A stretch of 34,883 nucleotides of DNA. Origin: Flavobacteriales bacterium UBA1995. GTDB taxonomy: Bacteria > Bacteroidota > Bacteroidia > Flavobacteriales_D > Sanyastnellaceae. The translations under genes were made by a program, and so were the position numbers. The notes beneath the pieces were generated by a model. The model was not told the origin of the DNA. It saw only the letters and a program-made list of their open reading frames with translations, and ran no database searches. The stretch spans positions 1 through 34,883 of the forward strand of contig DDCX01000023.1 of NCBI GenBank assembly GCA_002336475.1. Direction: 5' to 3'. Of this stretch, positions 19,072 through 30,512 are shown piece after piece. Positions within the stretch are counted from its first letter, which is position 1; each line of letters opens with the position of its first letter.

Positions 19072-19862
19072 CATCTGAACGCAGGCCGCGGATTGCGGTG
19101 ATCAACGACGATGGCATCACGGCCAAGGGCATCCAAGCCCTTTCCGAAGCCATGACCGGTTTTGGAGACGTTTACGTCATCGCACCAGACAGCCCTCAAA
19201 GCGGGATGGGCCACGCCGTGACTTTTAGCAGCATTTTGAAGCTCCACCCCTTCGAATTCGGCCGGGGTGTGACGGAGGCACGGTCTTGTTCTGGAACCCC
19301 CGTGGATTGCGTCAAATTGGCCGTAGCCGAAGTCTTTGGGGAGGACAACCTCCCGGACTTGCTGGTGTCTGGCATCAACCACGGGAGCAACGCCTCCATC
19401 AATGTCATCTATTCCGGCACCATGTCAGCCGCAGTAGAAGGCGCCATGTGTGGCATTCCTTCCGTTGGCTTCTCCCTGCTCGACGAGCGTTGGGACGCCG
19501 ATTTTTCGGCATCGGTTGAAGTGGCCAAGACGGTCGTCAAGGGCATTTTGCAGCACGGCTTGCCTGCGGGAACCTGCCTCAACGTCAACATTCCCAAAGT
19601 CGCCAAAGAGGACCTCAAAGGCATCCGCATTTGCAGGCAAGCCATGGGCCATTGGCGCGACACATTTGACCAGCGCGCCACCCCAGGTGGCAGCCCCTAT
19701 TACTGGATGCGCGGAGAGTTCCACAATCCCGACAAGGGCAAGGATACCGACATCTACGCCTTGCAAGAGGGCTACGCCAGCGTGGTCCCCGTGCAGTTTG
19801 ACCTCACCGCCCACCACACCATTGGCACCCTGAACAGTTGGAACCTGGACCATGAAGCGTGA
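19068..19862 (+). CDS. surE: 5'/3'-nucleotidase SurE
   Basis: Metal-dependent phosphatase of nucleoside monophosphates, linked to stationary-phase survival. The N-terminal VINDDGITAKGI carries the metal ligands Asp14 and Asp15. PDSPQSGMGHAVT contains a third ligand (Ser45), and LVSGINHGSNASI supplies the conserved Asn. CSGTPVDCVKLAV and YSGTMSAAVEGAMCGIPSVGFS are further family signatures. The length of 264 aa is normal. It overlaps pepD by ATGA and the next small gene by 11 bases, so the pepD-surE-membrane protein-lpxB run is very probably one transcript. Confidence 0.96.
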   Translation: MTSERRPRIAVINDDGITAKGIQALSEAMTGFGDVYVIAPDSPQSGMGHAVTFSSILKLHPFEFGRGVTEARSCSGTPVDCVKLAVAEVFGEDNLPDLLVSGINHGSNASINVIYSGTMSAAVEGAMCGIPSVGFSLLDERWDADFSASVEVAKTVVKGILQHGLPAGTCLNVNIPKVAKEDLKGIRICRQAMGHWRDTFDQRATPGGSPYYWMRGEFHNPDKGKDTDIYALQEGYASVVPVQFDLTAHHTIGTLNSWNLDHEA

Positions 19863-20160
19863 GCTGCTGGATACTTTGCCGGTGGGCATATTGGGCGGTC
19901 TGGTTTCTGCCCTGTTGGGCTATGTGATCCTCGGAACGGCATGGGGTTGGGTTCAGGATGAATCTTTGGCCTATTTCAACAGGGAAGTGTTTTGGGGCAG
20001 CCCCCTCTACAAAGACAGGATTGCCAGCCTTTGCGTCCTCGCAATCGTCCCCGCTTTTCACCTTGCCTACAAGCGCAAATTGGACCAATTCGCCAGGGGG
20101 ACCATGCTGGTCATGGTGTTGATGGTGATCGCCATCGTCTACTTCCAATACGGCGAATGA
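19852..20160 (+). CDS. Small three-helix membrane protein between surE and lpxB
   Basis: A 102 aa protein I do not recognise as a named family. Hydrophobic segments at about 11-34 (VGILGGLVSALLGYVILGTA), 57-74 (IASLCVLAIVPAFHLAYK) and 83-101 (GTMLVMVLMVIAIVYFQYG) predict three membrane helices, with a basic loop (YKRKLDQFAR) between the last two. It starts inside the last codons of surE and its TGA overlaps the lpxB ATG, so translation is coupled on both sides. That position suggests a membrane role near lipid A synthesis, but this is inference from context only. Confidence 0.85.
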   Translation: MKRELLDTLPVGILGGLVSALLGYVILGTAWGWVQDESLAYFNREVFWGSPLYKDRIASLCVLAIVPAFHLAYKRKLDQFARGTMLVMVLMVIAIVYFQYGE

Positions 20161-21302
20161 CCCCCAGCACCCCTCCAAACAAGGAAGGCTTGACCAAGCT
20201 GTACATTCTGACGGGAGAGCCCTCCGGAGATGCGCATGCCGCAGCCGTGGTGCGCGCGCTCAAGGCCCACGCCCCCGAATTGGAAGTGCGCGGCATGGGA
20301 GGCGACGCCTTGGCTGCAGAGGGGGTGACACTGGTGGAACACATCAGCAACACCTCTGTCATGGGGTTCGCCGAAGTTGTTCGGAAACTCAGGTTTTTTC
20401 GCCAACTCATGGCGCGTGTGAAATCCGACATCGAAGCGTTCTCCCCTGACCGAATTCTGCTGGTGGACTACCCGGGATTCAACCTGCGCATGGCCCGCTG
20501 GGCGCACCGCCAAGGCCGGTCGGTCGACATGTACATCGCGCCACAGGTCTGGGCATGGAAAAGCGGGCGCATTCAAGCCATGGCCCGCGACCTCGATCGG
20601 CTTTATGTGATTCTTCCTTTTGAGGCGAAACACTACCAAGGCGCGGAACTCCAAGTGGACTACGTGGGCCATCCCCTGGCCGATGCCATTCCCGCTCTGC
20701 GCCTCCCCGAAACGGACACCGAAAGCGCCACCGGCTGGCGGTCGAGATGCGGATTGCCCGCCCAAGGCGACCTCTTGGCGCTGCTGCCCGGGTCCCGTTT
20801 GCAAGAAATTGAGCGCATGCTGCCTTGCCTGACAGAAGCCGCACAGCGGTTGCCTCACCTGGTCCCCGTTATTGCTGGTGCGCCCGGAAGGCAGCCCTCG
20901 GATTACCCGACTGACTTCCCGGTCCTGTTCGGCGAAACTGCGGCCCTATATGGCCATGCCACCGCGGGCATCATCACCAGTGGTACCGCCACGCTCGAGG
21001 CTGCCCTTTATGGCCTGCCCCAGGTCGTGGCCTACCGCACCAGTGGCGTCACCTACCGCCTGGCCAAGTGGTTCACCAAGGTGCGCTTCATCTCCCTGGT
21101 CAACCTCATTTTAGAAAGGGAAGCTGTACCCGAACGCATCCAACAGGATTGCACCCCGTCGGCATTGGCCGATACACTCCAACAGGTGCTGTCCGATAAA
21201 GGCCAACAGCATCAAAAGCTGGCCCACTCGGAGCTGAGACAAGCCCTCTCGACCAAAGGAGCCGCCCAAGCTGTGGCCATGGGGCTCCTGCGCCAATCCT
21301 AG
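20157..21302 (+). CDS. lpxB: Lipid-A-disaccharide synthase
   Basis: GT19 glycosyltransferase that joins UDP-2,3-diacylglucosamine and lipid X to make the lipid A disaccharide at the inner membrane. The length is 381 aa. Signatures seen are ILTGEPSGDAHAA (about 17-29), MGFAEVVRKL, VDYPGFNLRMA, YIAPQVWAWKSGR, VGHPLADA, LLPGSRLQEIERM and GTATLEAALYGLPQVVAY. ATG 20157 overlaps the previous stop (ATGA); the frame is open further upstream, but the family N-terminus begins at TKLYILTGE, which supports this start. Its TAG stop shares a CTAG with the stop of the convergent MuiA-family gene, so there is no intergenic terminator. Confidence 0.96.
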   Translation: MTPSTPPNKEGLTKLYILTGEPSGDAHAAAVVRALKAHAPELEVRGMGGDALAAEGVTLVEHISNTSVMGFAEVVRKLRFFRQLMARVKSDIEAFSPDRILLVDYPGFNLRMARWAHRQGRSVDMYIAPQVWAWKSGRIQAMARDLDRLYVILPFEAKHYQGAELQVDYVGHPLADAIPALRLPETDTESATGWRSRCGLPAQGDLLALLPGSRLQEIERMLPCLTEAAQRLPHLVPVIAGAPGRQPSDYPTDFPVLFGETAALYGHATAGIITSGTATLEAALYGLPQVVAYRTSGVTYRLAKWFTKVRFISLVNLILEREAVPERIQQDCTPSALADTLQQVLSDKGQQHQKLAHSELRQALSTKGAAQAVAMGLLRQS

Positions 21303-22798
21303 TCCAAGTCGGGAATGCGCTGGTCCCTCCCGTGGCTCAGGTCATAAGAGAATTGAATGGTGCGGCTCTCCCCTGCTTCAAGGGCCATGGTCCAGCGCAC
21401 AATGCCGCTGCCCTGATCCAACTTTCCTCCGCCCAAAGTCTCGGGCGCCACTTCTATTTCAGCGCTGTTGGATACCGGAAGGGGCTCATCGATGACCACT
21501 TCGCCCGCCATGTTGCTGCGGTTGGCCACGGTGATGCTAAAGGCCCGGTGGTGTTTGATCCTGTTGCCCAAAGTGGACTTGGCACACAAGGCAGCCTCGC
21601 GCTTTCGCTCCACGGTCCAATCCCTCGACACCCCCGCATCGATCAGCAGGCTGTCCCCGCTTTCGGTGAGCCAAACCTTGCCAGCGGGCCTTCCGTCGAT
21701 CATCAAAAGGGCCTGATCTGCCTGGGCTACAGGCATGGAAGGCCGCGGCACAGAAACACGCATATTGACGACAGGAGATTGTTTGGGCACCGAGTAATGA
21801 CGCACTGAAGCAGCCAGCGACTCTTGTCCCAGGGCCACGTTGCGTTCCCACAGGGGACCGACCTCCATTTCGGTCAGCGTCCAGTGGGTTCCTGGCCATT
21901 TCGAATGGGAAATAGACCGGCGCTGACCTGACGCTGCCTCCTTGGTTTGAAGTTGTCGTCCGTAGGCCATCACTGGTTCGGACTGGGCATCTGGACGTTG
22001 CTGCAACCCTGCATAAGGCGCATCGTGAAACATCACGGGCACGGCCTTTCCCACAGAGGGCAGATCAAGGATCACCGTCGCGCGCTGGTACCAGGTCAGG
22101 GTGGGCACGTCGGACGTTGAGGACAAGGAAAGCATGTCTTGTGGGTTCCACCCTTGGCCTCCGGTCCACTCCACCACTTGCGTGCGCACCATTCCGCCCG
22201 AGGCATCGAGGCCACTCACCTCCCAGTGAAACGTCCTCCGTGGCTTTTTGGCTTGGACCTTTTTCTCCAAGACCTGCACCACCTCCTCCTGCGCTGCAAT
22301 CTCCATGTTCAACTCCACCCTGCGGAACAGCAGGTCCTTCATCTCGCCGTGCATCCATTGGGCGACGTCTGCCAAGTCTTCGACCAACAGGGCCTCTGCG
22401 GTTCCTGTCACTTTGCGGTTGGCCCGCAGCAAGGCGATGTCTTCTTCGACCAATTCCAGCTGGGCCCTTTTGAGGGCCAACTCCAGCCGGGCGTCTTCTG
22501 CATCGGAAAGCAATGCTGCAGCTGTCGCATCGGCGATATCGGGCGACCACGTTCCAATGCGGGCATTTAAAGCGCCCCACATGCCATCAGCAGCAGCGGG
22601 AAAGACCATCGCATCGGAAATGGAACCGCTGTTAAAACTGCGGGCCAACGCGCCGTTGTCATCTTCGGCGCTGGCACTCCAGGTCACCACAGCGGCATCG
22701 CGAAAAACGTCCACCTGCTCCAGCTCTTGGGCATGGGAAGAAAAGCTGAACGCGGCCACAAAGGCGCTGCTGGCAGCGAGGGGAAGTCGGAAACTCAT
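21299..22798 (-). CDS. MuiA-family secreted protein (DUF4140/DUF4139)
   Basis: A 499 aa exported protein of the 'mucoidy inhibitor MuiA' family; biochemical role unknown. The signal peptide MSFRLPLAASSAFVAAFSFSSHAQ ends near AQ-E. An N-terminal DUF4140-like part (VDVFRDAAVVTWSASA...) is followed by a predicted coiled coil (ARLELALKRAQLELVEEDIA to VVQVLEKKVQAKK). The C-terminal DUF4139 beta-rich domain holds FSITVANRSNMAGEVVIDEP and GIVRWTMALEAGESRTIQFS. The frame could extend to GTG 22813, but ATG 22798 directly begins the signal peptide. The gene lies 22 bases after the DUF4249 lipoprotein gene and converges on lpxB. Confidence 0.85.
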   Translation of the reverse strand: MSFRLPLAASSAFVAAFSFSSHAQELEQVDVFRDAAVVTWSASAEDDNGALARSFNSGSISDAMVFPAAADGMWGALNARIGTWSPDIADATAAALLSDAEDARLELALKRAQLELVEEDIALLRANRKVTGTAEALLVEDLADVAQWMHGEMKDLLFRRVELNMEIAAQEEVVQVLEKKVQAKKPRRTFHWEVSGLDASGGMVRTQVVEWTGGQGWNPQDMLSLSSTSDVPTLTWYQRATVILDLPSVGKAVPVMFHDAPYAGLQQRPDAQSEPVMAYGRQLQTKEAASGQRRSISHSKWPGTHWTLTEMEVGPLWERNVALGQESLAASVRHYSVPKQSPVVNMRVSVPRPSMPVAQADQALLMIDGRPAGKVWLTESGDSLLIDAGVSRDWTVERKREAALCAKSTLGNRIKHHRAFSITVANRSNMAGEVVIDEPLPVSNSAEIEVAPETLGGGKLDQGSGIVRWTMALEAGESRTIQFSYDLSHGRDQRIPDLD

Positions 22799-22820
22799 GG
22801 TGGCAATTTCCACCTTCAGT

Positions 22821-23771
22821 TCAGGGGATGCAAATCACCGTATCCACAAAAGGTGAATATGCCACCCAAAGCCCGGCTCCCCCTTCGATGTTGCTCCTCA
22901 CATCCGAGGGGTTCGCAAAGGGTGACCCTTGGGCCTGGAGCTGCTCTTCCATGCTTCCGATGGTTTCGTAAGCGCCCCTGTCAATGTGGTCCCAGCGCAC
23001 GATGACCGTGTCACCGGTCTTATAAAATCCAATTTCGTCGGGGTTGGCGCCCTCCTCGAAATCCTCGCCCGTCACAGGGCGAAATTGCGAAAACTCAAAG
23101 GTCAAGCCATTGAACAAGGCGTCATCGACGGTGGATATGGTCGGGTAGAGCAACCCTGGATCCTTGCCAATCCGCATGGCACTCCACCGGTAAGCATTGC
23201 CCAAAGAGTCTGGATCTGTGAAGTGGGTATAGATGAAACCCAAACTGTCGGTGTTCCCCGGAACCTCAAACCACAGGCTGTCCAGCGCAACAGGGGGGTT
23301 GAGTTTGGATACCGCGCGGGCAGTGTCCCCGTCCAAGATCGCCTCCAAGGCATAGGTGCTTCCTTCCTGACCTGTGATTGAAAAGCTCGTGTAGGCACAC
23401 AAGTTGCTCAACGCGAGTACTTCAAACGGCAACCCCAGCAGCGACGAAGCCAACAGCAATTCCTCTGGCCCGAGGTCTCCTGCGCAGAGCTCGTCAAGCA
23501 CAACGGGTTCACCGTCTACAGCAATGACCACCTCTCCTCCCCCTTCATAGAGGCTTCCGAGCGTGGCGGCGTCTACTGGGGCGAAATAATCTTGGGAACG
23601 GCTGAGCAACACAATGGGAGGAAGCCCCGGCTCAATGCGGCCTTCGACCACCAGCACAGGCTCAGCATTTGGAATGCTGACATCGATGGGCGTTTCGCAG
23701 CCCCACAAAGCCAATGCAGACAGAAACAAAACTGTAGGTAGGCGGAAAAAACAAGGGCGCATGGTGGGCAT
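22821..23771 (-). CDS. DUF4249-family lipoprotein
   Basis: A 316 aa predicted outer-membrane or periplasmic lipoprotein. The signal has hydrophobic VLFLSALAL and lipobox ALWGC, with lipidated Cys25 counted from ATG 23771; ATG 23762 (MRPCFFRLP) is an equally plausible start. The body begins PVLVVEGRIEPGLPPIVLLS followed by RSQDYF, the hallmark of DUF4249, a Bacteroidota family often encoded beside TonB-dependent receptors. No such receptor lies here; the partner gene encodes the MuiA-family protein. A candidate Bacteroidota promoter lies upstream at 23818-23845. Confidence 0.85.
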   Translation of the reverse strand: MPTMRPCFFRLPTVLFLSALALWGCETPIDVSIPNAEPVLVVEGRIEPGLPPIVLLSRSQDYFAPVDAATLGSLYEGGGEVVIAVDGEPVVLDELCAGDLGPEELLLASSLLGLPFEVLALSNLCAYTSFSITGQEGSTYALEAILDGDTARAVSKLNPPVALDSLWFEVPGNTDSLGFIYTHFTDPDSLGNAYRWSAMRIGKDPGLLYPTISTVDDALFNGLTFEFSQFRPVTGEDFEEGANPDEIGFYKTGDTVIVRWDHIDRGAYETIGSMEEQLQAQGSPFANPSDVRSNIEGGAGLWVAYSPFVDTVICIP

Positions 23772-23817
23772 GGAGATGGGGACTGCAGTGTTAGAACGAT
23801 TGGCAGATGGGCATGTT

Positions 23818-23845
23818 CAAAATTAGTCTCTTCGAAAATTGCAAA
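23818..23845 (-). promoter_or_regulatory. Candidate Bacteroidota promoter for the DUF4249-muiA pair
   Basis: On the minus strand, 23825-23818 reads TAATTTTG, an exact match to the Bacteroidota -7 box TAnnTTTG. A -33-like TTTG lies at 23845-23842, a 16-base spacer that is slightly short of the usual 17-23. Transcription would start near 23811, giving a leader of about 40 bases before the DUF4249 ATG. Confidence 0.5.
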
Positions 23846-23896
23846 CGTGTGGAACAAGGCGGGCTTTGACCGAAATTTCGAGTCTTCAGAGAGACC

Positions 23897-24841
23897 ATGT
23901 TCAACCGACGCCAGCTTCGCATCAAAGTGCTCCACATCCTCTACGCTTTTCACGTAGACAAAGGAGGATCTGTTACCGATGCACACAAGCTGTTGCACGA
24001 CTCCTTGGAAAAAACGTACGATTTGTACCTCCTGATGCTGATGCTGATTGGGGAATTTCAAGATGCTGCCATCGAGCGTATTGAAGCTGGCCGCATGAAA
24101 AAGCAGCCGACCCCAGAAGACCTGCATCCGAACACCAAGTTCGTGAACAACAAGCCTTTGAGGGTCATCATCAAGAGCAAGTCCATCGCCAAGGAATCGG
24201 CCAACCGCAAATTGGGCTGGGGACAAGAAAAGGAATTGGTCAAGAAGCTGTTTAAGTCTCTCGTCGCCAGCGAAGAGTACGCTGCCTACATGGAGAATAA
24301 GGAGCGCAACTTCCAGCACGACAGGGAGTCGCTCAACCGCATGTTCCGCAAGCACATTGTCAACGACGAAGACCTGCAGGAATGGATCGAAGAGAAGAGC
24401 ATTCTGTGGAGCGACGACCTGGATTTGGTGTGTTCCATCATCCTCAAGACCGTCAAGACGATCACTGAGGATTCAGACGACCTGCTGCTGTCCGGCATGT
24501 GGAAAGAAGAAGGCGATGACAAGCAGTTTTTGGAGGACTTGTTTAGCAAGACCCTCGACCTCTCCAAAGAACACGACGCCCGCATCGAAAAGGCGGCCTC
24601 CAATTGGGACCTCGACCGCATCGCAGCGATGGACTTGATCCTGCTGCGAATGGCCTTGGCTGAAGCCCGCACCTTTGAGACCATCCCCCTCAAGGTGACC
24701 ATGAACGAATACATCGACTTGGCCAAGTTCTACAGCACCGAGAAGTCGGGCGCATTTGTCAATGGCGTGCTTGAGAAGCTGTTTACTGCCATGCGCGAAG
24801 ACGGCACCATCGTCAAAACAGGAAGGGGGCTGATCGAATGA
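23897..24841 (+). CDS. nusB: Transcription antitermination / ribosome biogenesis factor NusB
   Basis: RNA-binding factor that works with NusE (S10) in rRNA antitermination. At 314 aa it is far longer than E. coli NusB (139 aa) but typical of Bacteroidota. The core lies in the C-terminal half: NWDLDRIAAMDLILLRMALA (about 234-253), then IPLKVTMNEYIDLAKFYSTE and KSGAFVNGVLEKLF. The N-terminus MFNRRQLRIKVLHILYAF resembles the RNA-binding start of the family and is followed by a charged helical extension. It heads the block DUF1573-yajC-ybbR, in the order usual for the phylum, and overlaps the next gene by four bases. Confidence 0.95.
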   Translation: MFNRRQLRIKVLHILYAFHVDKGGSVTDAHKLLHDSLEKTYDLYLLMLMLIGEFQDAAIERIEAGRMKKQPTPEDLHPNTKFVNNKPLRVIIKSKSIAKESANRKLGWGQEKELVKKLFKSLVASEEYAAYMENKERNFQHDRESLNRMFRKHIVNDEDLQEWIEEKSILWSDDLDLVCSIILKTVKTITEDSDDLLLSGMWKEEGDDKQFLEDLFSKTLDLSKEHDARIEKAASNWDLDRIAAMDLILLRMALAEARTFETIPLKVTMNEYIDLAKFYSTEKSGAFVNGVLEKLFTAMREDGTIVKTGRGLIE

Positions 24842-25314
24842 AGGCGGTGAGACCCGGTCGCATCTGGGCCTTGACGGCTTGTCTGGTGCTTTCCATTATG
24901 GCAGGCTGCGGCCCACAGGAGCCAAAGGGGGTCGACGCTTCATTCATACACATCCCCGGAGAAGACGACAGGTCCCAAGGTCCTGTGGTCACCTGGAATA
25001 CCGATTCTGTAGACTTGGGCATTCTCGCTGCTGGCGAACTGGCCAAAGCCACATACACCTTTCAGAATACGGGGGCATCTCCATTGGTGCTCGCCCAGGT
25101 ATTGCCCAGCTGCGGTTGTACCGTGGCCCGCGATTGGCCGACCTCCCCCATTCCAGCCGGCGGCAAAGGATCCATCACCCTGGAATTCGACGCAGGCGAC
25201 CGCACAGGCACGATTTCAGAGAGCGCCACCGTAGTATCCAATGCGGTGCCTTCTTCTTTTGTATTGAAGTTTTCGGCCCGGGTCATGGGCCCCATTTCAC
25301 CTTCCGCACCATAG
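24838..25314 (+). CDS. DUF1573 lipoprotein
   Basis: A 158 aa predicted lipoprotein with signal and lipobox IMAGC (lipidated Cys24). The body is one Ig-like DUF1573 domain: VDLGILAAGELAKATYTFQN followed by TGASPLVLAQVLPSCGCTV, then IPAGGKGSITLEFDAGDRTG. The PSCGCT motif is the family hallmark. Function is unknown, though the gene's position between nusB and yajC is conserved in Bacteroidota. It overlaps nusB by ATGA and ends 12 bases before yajC. Confidence 0.9.
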   Translation: MKAVRPGRIWALTACLVLSIMAGCGPQEPKGVDASFIHIPGEDDRSQGPVVTWNTDSVDLGILAAGELAKATYTFQNTGASPLVLAQVLPSCGCTVARDWPTSPIPAGGKGSITLEFDAGDRTGTISESATVVSNAVPSSFVLKFSARVMGPISPSAP

Positions 25315-25326
25315 ATTAAGCCTTTC

Positions 25327-25650
25327 ATGTTGGACTTCAACTTCATCCTTGCCCAAGCCGCCCCTGCAGGAGGTGGCAGCACGCTCATCTTCATCTTCGG
25401 CACCATGCTGGTGTTTTACTTCTTCATCATGCGGCCGCAATTGAAGAAGCAGAAAGAAGCCCGCAAATTCCGCGAAAACATCGCCAAAGGTGACAAGGTG
25501 GTCACCGTAGGTGGCATTCATGGCAAAGTCTTGGATGTCAACGATAAAACAGCCATTCTTCAGGTAGCCAAGGGCGAAATCCGCGTCGATTTGGCGGGCA
25601 TTTCATCCGACGGGGCTGCCGACGGAGAAGCCATCAAGAACGCCGGCTAA
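25327..25650 (+). CDS. yajC: Preprotein translocase subunit YajC
   Basis: Small inner-membrane partner of SecDF in the Sec holotranslocon. The 107 aa protein has one membrane helix (TLIFIFGTMLVFYFFIM) followed by RPQLKKQKEARKF, then GDKVVTVGGIHGKVLDVN, the family's conserved cytoplasmic domain. Its TAA overlaps the next ATG by one base (TAATG), so the two are coupled. Confidence 0.96.
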   Translation: MLDFNFILAQAAPAGGGSTLIFIFGTMLVFYFFIMRPQLKKQKEARKFRENIAKGDKVVTVGGIHGKVLDVNDKTAILQVAKGEIRVDLAGISSDGAADGEAIKNAG

Positions 25651-26075
25651 TGGCCGAACGCAAGCCCTTATCTGGCCTGCGCTCTATCGAGGGACGCACC
25701 TTTGCCGTGTGCTTTGGCTTGGCTGCCTTTCTGTGGCTCTTGCGGACCATGGAGGATGACCGACTGGTGACTTACGTGTTCCAAATAGAACTGGTGGGCG
25801 CCGAAGCCAATACCGGGTTACAGGCCGTCTTGCTTGACTCTGTGGCACAGGCTCAGGTATCGCTCTCACCGTGGGACCACCTTTTGGGCCGCTGGATGCC
25901 CAACCGGGATCCCGTGAGGCTAAGGGTGGAGGGGCTGCGTACCCCGCGCACAGAGGTGCCGTCCACGCAGTTGTCTGCTGAAATCGCTTCCCGATTGGGC
26001 GCCTCGGCGAGGGTGCAAGACATCTCGCCGACCACATTGGCCATCGACGTCAAGCGGCGCAAATCCCGACCTTGA
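25650..26075 (+). CDS. Short YbbR-like membrane-anchored protein
   Basis: A 141 aa protein with one N-terminal membrane segment (TFAVCFGLAAFLWLL) followed by an extracytoplasmic domain. The pattern 'hydrophobic helix ending in LWLL, then charged residues and TYVFQIELVG' and the end VQDISPTTLAIDVKRRK resemble the first YbbR repeat of Bacteroidota YbbR proteins. Its location directly after yajC is the usual one. It is much shorter than typical family members (about 300 aa) and ends without the VPV tail or later repeats. The assignment therefore rests on position plus weak pattern. Confidence 0.6.
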   Translation: MAERKPLSGLRSIEGRTFAVCFGLAAFLWLLRTMEDDRLVTYVFQIELVGAEANTGLQAVLLDSVAQAQVSLSPWDHLLGRWMPNRDPVRLRVEGLRTPRTEVPSTQLSAEIASRLGASARVQDISPTTLAIDVKRRKSRP

Positions 26076-26078
26076 ACC

Positions 26079-27560
26079 ATGAACGCTTCCCGCCCTTCAC
26101 TCGGACTTTCCCTGCTGCCCATCTTGGTGCTGGTCTTGCTTTTAGCGGCCGATGTGCTCGCCTTTGGTGAGGACAGCAGCTATGGCAGCAACCAAATCGC
26201 ACTGCTCTTGGCTTCGGGACTGACCGTGGCTATCGGTATGGGACGCGGACAAAACTGGGCGTCGTTTGAAGGCAAAATCAAAGACACCATTGGCGATGCC
26301 ATTGGCGCCATCCTCATCCTCTTGCTCATTGGTGCGCTGGCCGGAACTTGGCTGGTATCGGGCATCATTCCCACTTTGATCGATGTCGGACTGGACGTCC
26401 TGTCCAAGGAGGTCTTTCTCCCTGCGGCCTGCATCCTGTGTGCAGCCGTCAGCCTGGCCACTGGATCCAGTTGGGGAACCGTAGGAACCGTAGGTGTGGC
26501 CTTGATCGGCATTGGCCAGGCGCTGGGCTTGAGCGAAGGCTGGATTGCAGGCGCCATCATCTCTGGCGCCTATTTCGGAGACAAGCTGTCCCCCCTCTCA
26601 GACACCACCAACCTGGCACCGACCGTTGCGGGCACCGACCTGTTTACGCACATCAGGTTCATGCTCTGGACCACGGTGCCCAGCATTTTGATCGCTTTGG
26701 TGGTGTTCACTTTTGCGGGCTTGGGCTCCAGCGAAGGCGCCGCAGACCTGGGAGGTGCGGCCATGATGCAGGCCGAGCTGGCCCGCCATTTCAACCTGCA
26801 TTGGGGGTTGTTCCTTGTTCCCGTTGGGGTCATCGTGCTCATCGCGCGTCGCGTGGCGCCGGTTCCTGCCTTGTTTTTGGGGGTACTGGGAGGTGCTGTG
26901 GCGGCGGCGATCGCCCAACCTGAATTGCTCGCCACACTCGCAGAAGATGCGCTGGGACCTGCATTGGGACTCGGCCCTACCCGTCTCGGAACGGCCTTTA
27001 CAGCACTGATGTCTGCGGCGGCCTTGGATACAGCCATCGAAACGGGCAACCCCGTGGTGACCGACCTCCTGTCCTCGGGAGGCATGAAAGGCATGCTCAA
27101 TACGGTCTGGCTGATCATTTGCGCTTTGACGTTTGGAGCGGTCATGGGTGCAGCGGGCTTTCTGGAACGCATCACCCAGGCCATTCTCACCGCGGTACAC
27201 GGCACCTTCTCCCTGGTCTTTGGCACTGCATTCTCCAGCGTGGTCTTCAACATCATTGCTGCGGATCAGTACATCGCCATCGTCGTTCCGGGCCGGATGT
27301 TCCGGGAGGCCTACAAGCAGCGCGGCGTGGCGCCACAGTTGCTGAGCCGGACCCTCGAAGATGCCGGCACTGTGACGAGTGTTTTGATACCTTGGAATAC
27401 CTGCGGTGTCGCCCAAAGCGGCGTACTCGGAGTGGGCGTACTCGCCTTTGCCCCCTATTGCGTGTTCAACTACGTATCGCCCCTGATGACCCTGCTTGTA
27501 GCGGCCATCGGGTTTAAGATTCCACCACCGGACCAGACATTGGTGACCGAAGATGCCTAA
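26079..27560 (+). CDS. nhaC: NhaC-family Na+/H+ antiporter
   Basis: A 493 aa inner-membrane protein with about a dozen hydrophobic helices, predicted to exchange Na+ and H+. The clearest signature is SGAYFGDKLSPLSDTTNLAP followed by TVAGTDLFTHIRFMLWTTVPS, characteristic of NhaC. Further support comes from GSSWGTVGTVGVALIGIGQA and, near the end, TSVLIPWNTCGVAQSGVLGV. It starts three bases after the ybbR-like gene, where coaE often sits in related genomes, and ends 39 bases before uvrA. Some NhaC-family members exchange organic acids instead, so the substrate is less certain than the family. Confidence 0.92.
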   Translation: MNASRPSLGLSLLPILVLVLLLAADVLAFGEDSSYGSNQIALLLASGLTVAIGMGRGQNWASFEGKIKDTIGDAIGAILILLLIGALAGTWLVSGIIPTLIDVGLDVLSKEVFLPAACILCAAVSLATGSSWGTVGTVGVALIGIGQALGLSEGWIAGAIISGAYFGDKLSPLSDTTNLAPTVAGTDLFTHIRFMLWTTVPSILIALVVFTFAGLGSSEGAADLGGAAMMQAELARHFNLHWGLFLVPVGVIVLIARRVAPVPALFLGVLGGAVAAAIAQPELLATLAEDALGPALGLGPTRLGTAFTALMSAAALDTAIETGNPVVTDLLSSGGMKGMLNTVWLIICALTFGAVMGAAGFLERITQAILTAVHGTFSLVFGTAFSSVVFNIIAADQYIAIVVPGRMFREAYKQRGVAPQLLSRTLEDAGTVTSVLIPWNTCGVAQSGVLGVGVLAFAPYCVFNYVSPLMTLLVAAIGFKIPPPDQTLVTEDA

Positions 27561-27599
27561 CGGGGAAACCCAAAGGCCATCTGCTTGTTGAATCCCTTC

Positions 27600-30491
<2,892 letters not shown>

Positions 30492-30512
30492 TATTGCTTA
30501 TCTTGATAGGTC

